A DNA stretch of 45,032 bases, from contig MHPP01000032.1 of assembly GCA_001822095.1 (NCBI GenBank), forward strand, positions 1-45,032, given 5' to 3'. The position numbers and the translations under genes are program-made. The DNA is from Candidatus Staskawiczbacteria bacterium RIFOXYC1_FULL_38_18. GTDB lineage: Bacteria > Patescibacteriota > Minisyncoccia > Minisyncoccales > Staskawiczbacteraceae. Below, in pieces: positions 31,064-37,090 of the stretch. Position 1 is the stretch's first letter. Every line of letters begins with the position of its first letter. Under the pieces are notes generated by a model. It was given only the letters and a program-made list of their open reading frames with translations, searched no databases and was not told the DNA's origin.

Positions 31064-31318
31064 TATATAGCACATTGTCGCATCCCCCTCGTCTAACGAA
31101 CGAGGAGAGTCACGGGATCGACCGTCAAGCCGGTGGAGCGTATGTAGCGCGTTGCTGCTACTCCGCAGGGGAAGTTCTGCGTGGCTTGTCCAGCCTTTCT
31201 AATAAAGAAGGGTGTTAAAAAGGACTGGACAACACGAAGTCGCTCCCGGCGCAAATATAGCCGCGTAGAGGTTGCAAACACTTCAAAGTGAAATGAGTTG
31301 CAATCTCCGCGGCTTTTT
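31064..31318 (+). ncRNA. Candidate structured RNA between dnaE and rnhB
   Basis: A consensus promoter and a strong terminator bound about 255 nt without a convincing start codon or SD-led frame. Successive hairpins: CCTCGT/ACGAGG (31087-31105); GTAGC/GCTAC (31144-31161), extended by GGA/TCC; CGCAG/CTGCG (31164-31181); TTGTCCAG/CTGGACAA (31186-31232), enclosing CCTTTCT/AGAAGGG; and the terminator. It is GC-rich compared with its flanks. It does not show the conserved cores of RNase P, tmRNA, SRP or 6S RNA that I know. It shares GGAGAGTCAC with the other RNA candidate (20500 region). A cryptic peptide from a non-ATG start remains possible. Confidence 0.5.
31259..31318 (+). terminator. Terminator of the structured RNA
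   Basis: Arms AGCCGCG...TTGCAA and TTGCAA...CGCGGCT pair with a small internal loop. A CACT-TCAA-AGTG hairpin lies inside and TTTTTA follows. Confidence 0.85.
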
Positions 31319-31345
31319 ATCTAGAAATTTTTCTTGTGCATGCGC

Positions 31346-31373
31346 TGGACAAATTGCGAAAACTTTGTAATAT
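31346..31373 (+). promoter_or_regulatory. Promoter of the 34-aa membrane peptide
   Basis: TGGACA (31346-31351), a 16-bp spacer and TAATAT (31368-31373), about 44 nt before the start codon. Confidence 0.55.
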
Positions 31374-31416
31374 AAGAGCGTTGCCCCTTTCCATTCTGGC
31401 ACAAAGGATTATTGCG

Positions 31417-31521
31417 ATGAAAAGACGCAAGCGCAGGAAAATAGTTTATTCGCCATCTCTGTGGTTTTTTGTCATTGTTGCGTTTGCTCTCGCATATTGC
31501 GTTTCGTCCATTATTCCTTAG
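31417..31521 (+). CDS. Single-helix membrane peptide (34 aa), unknown
   Basis: The track ORF begins at 31336, but ATG 31417 follows the SD-like AAAGGA at 8 nt and lies after the predicted start site. The product is MKRRKRRKIVYSPSLW followed by one hydrophobic helix of about 17 residues ending SSIIP. The strongly basic N-terminus predicts N-in orientation. With its own promoter and strong terminator it is another stand-alone unit. Such peptides can be toxins of type I systems or membrane regulators; a structured RNA unit lies just upstream, but on the same strand and with a separate terminator. Function unknown. Confidence 0.5.
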   Translation: MKRRKRRKIVYSPSLWFFVIVAFALAYCVSSIIP

Positions 31522-31541
31522 CGGGAAAAAATTGCCCTGTG

Positions 31542-31568
31542 CGGAGAACATTGTTTCTCCGTTTTTTT
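31542..31568 (+). terminator. Terminator of the 34-aa unit
   Basis: Stem CGGAGAA/TTCTCCG with loop CATTGT followed by TTTTTTT. Confidence 0.9.
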
Positions 31569-31586
31569 GTGTGTTAAAATATAATA

Positions 31587-32261
31587 ATGAACTATCCGAA
31601 TTTTGACGAGGAAAAAAAGTTGTGGAAAAAGGGGTATAATTTTGTTGCAGGACTGGATGAAGCCGGAAGGGGTCCTTTGGCCGGACCGGTGGTGGCAGGA
31701 GCAGTTATTATAAATCCGAAGCACGGAATTCTAATTTCGGATTTAAAAATTCGGGATTCAAAACAAATGTCGGCTAATCAGCGCGAGGATGTTTATGAAA
31801 AAATAACCGTGTGTAAAGATATAACGTGGGGAGTGGGGATTGTTTCGGAAAAAGTTATAGATAAAATAAATATTTTGGAAGCAACAAAACTGGCAATGCA
31901 AAAAGCCATAAATAATTTACTTTCGCGCAACCCTCGTCATAAATTACGCTATCGCGCGAAAAGTGATGATGGTTTATTTTTGTTGATTGACGGGAATATG
32001 AATTTTGGATGGGGCTATAAATATAAATCTATAATAAAGGGCGACCAGAAGGTTTTTTCAATTTCCGCAGCTTCTATTATAGCAAAGGTAACTCGGGATC
32101 GCATAATGCGAAAATATCACAAAAAATATCCAAATTATGGTTTTGACAAACACAAGGGATATGGCACCAAGTCGCACTTTGCCAGTATCAAAAAATATGG
32201 GCCGTGCAAGATCCATCGGAAGACATTCCGGCCCGCAGGTCTGGAGTTATCCACAGCTTGA
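31587..32261 (+). CDS. rnhB: Ribonuclease HII
   Basis: A 224-aa protein with the RNase HII core: AGLDEAGRGPLAGPVVAGAV (catalytic Asp-Glu), IRDSKQMSANQRE, LLIDGN with the third acidic residue, and SISAASIIAKVTRD followed by HKGYGTKSH. It removes ribonucleotides and RNA from RNA:DNA hybrids. Between AINNLL and FLLIDGN there is an insertion of about 17 residues (SRNPRHKLRYRAKSDDG). Its DNA carries a TTTCGCGC/GCGCGAAA palindrome, so it looks like an inserted repeat. The last codons (GAG TTA TCC ACA GCT TGA) contain the TTATCCACA box of the next promoter. Confidence 0.93.
   Translation: MNYPNFDEEKKLWKKGYNFVAGLDEAGRGPLAGPVVAGAVIINPKHGILISDLKIRDSKQMSANQREDVYEKITVCKDITWGVGIVSEKVIDKINILEATKLAMQKAINNLLSRNPRHKLRYRAKSDDGLFLLIDGNMNFGWGYKYKSIIKGDQKVFSISAASIIAKVTRDRIMRKYHKKYPNYGFDKHKGYGTKSHFASIKKYGPCKIHRKTFRPAGLELSTA
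31921..31961. repeat. In-frame palindrome inside rnhB
   Basis: Arms TTTCGCGC and GCGCGAAA separated by 25 bp, exactly within the extra residues between two conserved RNase HII motifs. It keeps the frame. Confidence 0.5.
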
Positions 32262-32293
32262 CGTTTGTTTTTGGTTTATAAAAAAAGTATAAT
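32247..32293 (+). promoter_or_regulatory. Promoter of surface locus A with DnaA-box-like TTATCCACA
   Basis: TTATCCACA (32247-32255) lies 41 bp before TATAAT (32288-32293), with TTGTTT (32265-32270) as a -35 at 17 bp. The arrangement is repeated at 36051-36097 with identical spacing; AGTTATCCACAGCTTGA is shared over 17 bp. TTATCCACA equals the consensus DnaA box; its role here is inferred. Confidence 0.6.
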
Positions 32294-32321
32294 TAAGAAA
32301 TTAAAATTTAAAAACAAAAAT

Positions 32322-32810
32322 ATGGACAAATCAAAAGGGTCATCTTTGGTGTTTATTTTTATATTAATTTTAATAATTGTGGTTTCTCTTGCCGGCGGAG
32401 CGATACTGGGAGTTTATTATCAAGGCCAGCAAAAGCCAACGACCTCAACTATCGTGCAGGAAAATAGCGAGGCGTTTGCCGCCATGCCCGCCCTGATTGG
32501 CAACTTAAACTCGTCTATATTTCTTCCAATAACAGCCCACGGAAACGTGAAAAAAATTGACGCTAATAAAATTACCTTAAACAACGGCCAGGAAGATTTT
32601 ACAATAAATGTTAACGCCGATGCAGATGTTAATAAATTTATTGCCGACCCGGCTCAAAAGAAGGCTACAGGGGATAGCACAAACTATATTCCTCAAACAA
32701 TTAAGTTTTTAGACATTAAAGTTGGAGATACAGTAGATATTTATGTAAAAGTTTTACAAAGCGGCCAATTGCAGGGTTTTTCGGTTATGATATATCCGAT
32801 TTCAAAATAA
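32322..32810 (+). CDS. Membrane-anchored small beta-domain protein (surface locus A)
   Basis: The track starts at 32265, upstream of the -10 box; ATG 32322 gives 162 aa. An N-terminal helix (about 9-31) anchors an extracytoplasmic domain reading HGNVKKIDANKITLNNGQ, a disordered stretch, then IKFLDIKVGDTVDIYVKV. The pattern G-x-V-x-x-I...I-x-V/F-x-D-I-K-x-G-D matches two further paralogues (36133 and 36589) and recalls the DUF5666 class of small beta-barrels. It lies 14 nt before the giant Cys-rich gene. It may assist or anchor that protein; the role is inferred from the duplicated layout. Confidence 0.65.
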   Translation: MDKSKGSSLVFIFILILIIVVSLAGGAILGVYYQGQQKPTTSTIVQENSEAFAAMPALIGNLNSSIFLPITAHGNVKKIDANKITLNNGQEDFTINVNADADVNKFIADPAQKKATGDSTNYIPQTIKFLDIKVGDTVDIYVKVLQSGQLQGFSVMIYPISK

Positions 32811-32823
32811 ATTATTTAATTTT

Positions 32824-35800
32824 TTGTCTAAAGAATTTTTAAGCATAAATAAAACAAAGTATTTTTGGACAATTATTTTTGTTTTATTTTTGTTTGGTTT
32901 AAACTTTGTGAATCCTGCAAAAGCTTCTACGGAAATATACGGCCAGACTTTTAACTATTTGTGTTCAGGAGGAAGTGGCACAAGGTGTGCGTTGCAATTA
33001 ATCGGAAGCATCGGGAAGCCCTGCGAAAACGAGTTTGGCCGTAAAGACGATTCTATGTGCAAGCCTAAAACTAATAAGCCCATCTGCAGTAGAGGTAAAT
33101 GTATATTAGGACCGGCAACTGCGGGCAAATCATGTGCTACTGTTGGTGATAATGCGATTTGTGCTCATGAAGATGGAAAATGTGGCGGTCCTTTTGCGCC
33201 GGCCGAACAACCTCCGGCCGAGGATAAGCTTTGCAAAAGCTCGGGCGGGCATTCTCCTGTATATAGCACAGACGGCCTTGAGTGGAGATGGTCTTGTTTT
33301 CCTGTTGGCACAGGAGGAACGGTTGATGCTTCCTGCCACACCCCTAAAAAATCTGCCCCGGGGGAATGTGGAGGTCCTTTTGAGCCGTCGGAGAAACCAC
33401 CAACATTGGATAAACTCTGCAAAAATAACGGCTGGGCTTCTGTTATAAATTCAGACGACCCTTATTATTGGACATGGGATTGTAATCCATCGGGGTTAGA
33501 TAATAGCAAGCCTGCTTTTTGTAAAGCTCCTAAAAAAAAGATTGATGGATTTTGCGGTAAGGACAACGGGTTTGTTTTCACACCTACAGCCGAAGCATTG
33601 CAACCTCCGTCATCTGGAAATCAGCTTTGCAAACAAGGTACGGATTTTAATTCTGCAATTGGAAAAACCAGCTTAATGTCAATTGGAAAAACCAAAACTT
33701 GGGAGTGGTATTGTTTTGGTCAGGCGGGGGGAGTGGATGCGCCGTGCAAAACACTACCGCCAGAATCTACTAATGGGAAGTGCGGGGCGTTTATTCAGGG
33801 AAAAACATTTGAAAACCTAACCGCCGATAACGAGAATTTATGTGACATCGGGCTGTCATCTGATTTTGAGTTAAGCAATGATGTTAGATGGAAATGGAAT
33901 TGTATAGGTACGGGCGCAGGAACAAGTGCTCTTTGTTATGCGTGGAAGAAAGAATTGCTGAATATGTGCGGGCCGGCGGTAAATAAAGTTATTGATAGTA
34001 CTGTCTGCACTCATTTCGCTATTGGCACTATTGCTGATGAATTGTGCAATCCTGGATATACGCCATGGCAAAATCAATTTTTCTACGATAAGCATTATTG
34101 CGCATGGGAATGCACTACCAACTTAGGACCCCCCGTTCAGCAGTGCCACAGCCAGGTTGTCCTTGGTCCAAATTGTGGGCGTGCCATCACGAAAGAATAT
34201 GCATCAGGCACTTTGTCTGTACCAGTTGACGATGCATGCTCGGGAGAGGAATTAACTTATTATGTCGATGACGAAAAAAATTTAGTATTCGATTCAAACA
34301 CAGTTAAGTGGACATGTAAAAGTAATATCGGGGGTGCCGATAGTGAATTGTGTACCGCCAGTCGCAAACCAGGTCAATACGATGCAGCTTGCGGTATTTT
34401 TAAGAATTATCCTGCAGGCACTGGAGCGGTGCCGGCTATCCATGCGTGTAATTCGGTTTCGCATCCAGATAATTCCGCAAAATTAAAATTTGTTAAGGAC
34501 TATGCATCCTGGATATGTGTAAGCAATTTGGGCGGCAAGTCCAGTGATACTTGCGAGGCAAGACAGTCATCCTCCAGCACTTGTGATGCAAGAACAGCCT
34601 GCAGTAATCACGGGACTTGTTCGGTGCCGGTTACGGGCGGTACGGCAATTAATATTTTTAACGGATTTATCGGCAGTATTTTAAATAGTTATTTAAGCCA
34701 AGTTTATAATCAATTATTTGCAGTTACAACACCAAGCGCCTGTTCTTGCAGTAGTTGTAAATGCGATAATGGATGGACAGGAAAAAATTGTAGTACGCCA
34801 ACAACCTGTACGCCAACCTGCTATAGTTCTATAGCTTGGGCTACTTGTCAGCCCGGAACAACTCAAACAGGTTCATGCGCTTCAACTAATTGTGGAACAA
34901 CACAATATATAATTTCAACAAGGCCTTGTCCTCCTGTCTCCACATGCAATTCGGCGGCAGATTGCAACGGCCGTGGAACGTGTAAGGTAGACGGCACATG
35001 TGATTGCGGGAATAGCGGTTATACTGGAACGAACTGCGAAACTTTAATTGCGGGGAATTGTTCAGCGCTGGGCGAGTGCAATAATCACGGAGTTTGCGCA
35101 GCCGGCGATACTTGCTCGTGCGATGCCGGATGGGCTTTGCCTGATTGTTCTAAGGAAATTTGTACGTCTTGGACATATAATGCTTGGACTCCAGCAACTT
35201 GTCCGTCCTCAGGAGCTCAAACAAGAACAATAGCTACCCGTACGCCAACAGGATGCACGGGTGGAACCCCAGAGGCTCTTTCGAGAACCTGCACACATGG
35301 GTCTGTCGTTAATGGAACCTGCGGAACAGCTGATGACAAAATATATCCTCAAAGCGCTACGGGATTTGGCAGTGATACTATTTGCGCAACTGGAACAGCC
35401 AGCCCAAATCCTGTTTTTCCGACTCCGGGTAATAGTGTTGAATGGAAATGTATTGGCTCCAGCGGATCGGGTCCATGGTGTATGGCTTCTCATTGTAATC
35501 CTGCAACAGACTGCAACGGCCACGGAAATTGTAATGCAACTTCAGCAGAAAGCTCTTGGTGCACCTGTAACACAGGCTGGAATACCTCAGTAAGTTGCGC
35601 AGACTGCGCCACAGATTATTATCCAACAGTATTTTACGCGTCTTCATCGGCAAACGCTTGTGTTGTGCGCTGCACCCCAACAACTTGTGGCGACCACGGA
35701 TATTGTAACTATGCAACCCCAACAACCAGCCAGCCATGCACTTGTTTAGAAGGTTGGGCAGGCAGTACCTGTAATGTTTGCGCCACAAATTATTATCCGG

Positions 35801-36045
35801 TGGTGGGTAGTTGTGTGTATTGCAACCCGGAAACAACTTGCAATAGCCACGGAGCGTGTAACCCAAATCCAGCAGATATTTATAACATGTGTTATCAGTG
35901 CGACACTGACTGGATTGGTGGTGATTGCGGAACGCCCCAGCCATATAATTGTAATACTCAAACGTGGCAATGCACAGCGTGTACTAGTGGTATGTGCGTA
36001 TTTGGCGACAAGGCGCAGTGTCAGGGATATTGCGTCCCTTTTTAG
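32824..36045 (+). CDS. Giant Cys-rich secreted protein with EGF-like repeats (surface locus A)
   Basis: A 1073-aa protein starting at TTG 32824; no ATG lies before the signal peptide (about 12-34, ending AKA). Residues ~100-600 are repeated modules of about 60-75 residues with the pattern CGxPF...LCK...WxWxC...C (for example CGGPFEPSEKPPTLDKLC). The second half has EGF-like units (CNGRGTCKVDGTCDCG, CNNHGVCAAGDTCSCDAG) and one TSP1-like segment (CTSWTYNAWTPATC). With over 100 Cys it must need disulfide formation outside the cell. It is probably a surface adhesin or host-contact protein. No LPXTG or other anchor is seen at the C-terminus. Confidence 0.75.
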   Translation: MSKEFLSINKTKYFWTIIFVLFLFGLNFVNPAKASTEIYGQTFNYLCSGGSGTRCALQLIGSIGKPCENEFGRKDDSMCKPKTNKPICSRGKCILGPATAGKSCATVGDNAICAHEDGKCGGPFAPAEQPPAEDKLCKSSGGHSPVYSTDGLEWRWSCFPVGTGGTVDASCHTPKKSAPGECGGPFEPSEKPPTLDKLCKNNGWASVINSDDPYYWTWDCNPSGLDNSKPAFCKAPKKKIDGFCGKDNGFVFTPTAEALQPPSSGNQLCKQGTDFNSAIGKTSLMSIGKTKTWEWYCFGQAGGVDAPCKTLPPESTNGKCGAFIQGKTFENLTADNENLCDIGLSSDFELSNDVRWKWNCIGTGAGTSALCYAWKKELLNMCGPAVNKVIDSTVCTHFAIGTIADELCNPGYTPWQNQFFYDKHYCAWECTTNLGPPVQQCHSQVVLGPNCGRAITKEYASGTLSVPVDDACSGEELTYYVDDEKNLVFDSNTVKWTCKSNIGGADSELCTASRKPGQYDAACGIFKNYPAGTGAVPAIHACNSVSHPDNSAKLKFVKDYASWICVSNLGGKSSDTCEARQSSSSTCDARTACSNHGTCSVPVTGGTAINIFNGFIGSILNSYLSQVYNQLFAVTTPSACSCSSCKCDNGWTGKNCSTPTTCTPTCYSSIAWATCQPGTTQTGSCASTNCGTTQYIISTRPCPPVSTCNSAADCNGRGTCKVDGTCDCGNSGYTGTNCETLIAGNCSALGECNNHGVCAAGDTCSCDAGWALPDCSKEICTSWTYNAWTPATCPSSGAQTRTIATRTPTGCTGGTPEALSRTCTHGSVVNGTCGTADDKIYPQSATGFGSDTICATGTASPNPVFPTPGNSVEWKCIGSSGSGPWCMASHCNPATDCNGHGNCNATSAESSWCTCNTGWNTSVSCADCATDYYPTVFYASSSANACVVRCTPTTCGDHGYCNYATPTTSQPCTCLEGWAGSTCNVCATNYYPVVGSCVYCNPETTCNSHGACNPNPADIYNMCYQCDTDWIGGDCGTPQPYNCNTQTWQCTACTSGMCVFGDKAQCQGYCVPF

Positions 36046-36050
36046 AAAAG

Positions 36051-36097
36051 TTATCCACAGCTTGATATTTGTTTTTAAAAATTAAAAAAAGTATAAT
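36051..36097 (+). promoter_or_regulatory. Promoter of surface locus B with DnaA-box-like TTATCCACA
   Basis: TTATCCACA (36051-36059), TTGTTT (36069-36074), a 17-bp spacer and TATAAT (36092-36097). Spacing is the same as at 32247-32293, and the sequence following the -10 is nearly identical too. Confidence 0.6.
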
Positions 36098-36132
36098 TAC
36101 GAAATAATTTTTAAAATTAGAAATTTACGCTT

Positions 36133-36582
36133 ATGGCAACAAATTCAAACAACAGCAGAAGTTTAGTAATTATATTAGTAGTGGCGGGAATAGTCATTTT
36201 TGTTTTAGGGGGAGTGGCGGGGGTTTTATTTCAAAATCAAAAAACAAACGGCACAATTGGGATTGGGACACCCGTAAATACTCCGGTGAAACTAGCGGAT
36301 AATTTAAAATCAAAAGCCATAAGCTCCATTATGCTTTATGGGAAGGTTGAAAGCATTTCCGGAAGAACCGTTAAAATTTCTAACAACGGGGATGTTGTTT
36401 CTGTTGCAATATTGGAAAACGCAATATTTTCCGCAGTAGACGCCTCCAAAAAATCACCGGTGCGGCAAGGCGCAAAATTTGAAGACATAAAAGTGGGGGA
36501 CAACCTAAACATTAGCGTAAAAGTTGCGGAAAATAATTCGTTTATTGGCGCCTCTGTTGTAATATTCCTTGCGCAAAAATAA
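36133..36582 (+). CDS. Membrane-anchored small beta-domain protein, paralogue 2 (locus B)
   Basis: A 149-aa protein with a membrane helix at about 11-33 and a domain carrying YGKVESISGRTVKISNNGD and FEDIKVGDNLNISVKV. It is related to the proteins at 32322 and 36589 by the shared G-x-V...EDIKVGD pattern. The start is ATG 36133, about 35 nt after the locus B -10. It is the first of two such proteins before the second giant Cys-rich gene, while locus A has one. Topology places the domain outside the cell; function unknown. Confidence 0.65.
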   Translation: MATNSNNSRSLVIILVVAGIVIFVLGGVAGVLFQNQKTNGTIGIGTPVNTPVKLADNLKSKAISSIMLYGKVESISGRTVKISNNGDVVSVAILENAIFSAVDASKKSPVRQGAKFEDIKVGDNLNISVKVAENNSFIGASVVIFLAQK

Positions 36583-36588
36583 AACATC

Positions 36589-37041
36589 ATGAATAAAACA
36601 ATTTTAATCATCTTTTTTGCAATTATTTTTATACTTGTAGTTCTTTTTGCATTTGTTGCCGGAGTTTCTTTTCAAATGAAAAAAGATGCTCCTAAACTGC
36701 AAATTGGCGAAGAAAACGCCAAAACTGTGCAGGTTTTAACTTCAAGGCTGGTTCATTCAATTTATGCTTACGGAGAGGTAAAAAATATTTCGGGCAGAAA
36801 CATAACAATAAGCAACGGAAAAGACGACCTGACCGTTAAGATTAGAGACACTGCAAGTATTTTATTTTATAAAACTACAACGGCAAACCCAACGGGCGCG
36901 GCAAAGGAAATAAAATTTGAAGAAATAAAAAAGGGGCAGGCAATAAATATAAATTTAAAGCTTTTGCCAAACGGCTCAACCGAAGGAACCGCAATAACTA
37001 TTTTTGCCGAGCCGCCAATACCAGCGGTTATCAACAAATAG
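36589..37041 (+). CDS. Membrane-anchored small beta-domain protein, paralogue 3 (locus B)
   Basis: A 150-aa protein with an N-terminal helix (about 4-25) and a domain with YGEVKNISGRNITISNGKDD and FEEIKKGQAININLKL. It is closest in layout to the adjacent 36133 gene (6-nt gap), so a tandem duplication is likely. A Pro-rich tail (AEPPIPAVINK) ends the protein. It is probably co-transcribed with the 1317-aa secreted protein that follows after about 50 nt. No catalytic motif is seen. Confidence 0.65.
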   Translation: MNKTILIIFFAIIFILVVLFAFVAGVSFQMKKDAPKLQIGEENAKTVQVLTSRLVHSIYAYGEVKNISGRNITISNGKDDLTVKIRDTASILFYKTTTANPTGAAKEIKFEEIKKGQAININLKLLPNGSTEGTAITIFAEPPIPAVINK

Positions 37042-37090
37042 TTGTTTTTAAAACGATTTAATTTTTTAAGTTTTTAGTTTTTTATAATCC

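Noticed and set aside
31093-31281. 62-aa minus-strand ORF in the RNA unit
   Set aside because: It is antisense to the promoter-driven unit with no SD or promoter of its own. It probably reflects the GC-rich paired sequence.
31064-31318. RNase P RNA or tmRNA
   Set aside because: GAGGAGAGTCACGGG recalls the RNase P GAGGAAAGTC core, but the transcript is too short and lacks other conserved regions. No tmRNA tag frame or T-arm/CCA end is present.
37083-37088. TATAAT just before the 37091 gene as its promoter
   Set aside because: The hexamer ends 2 nt before the ATG, so transcription would start inside the gene. Co-transcription from 36092 is more likely.
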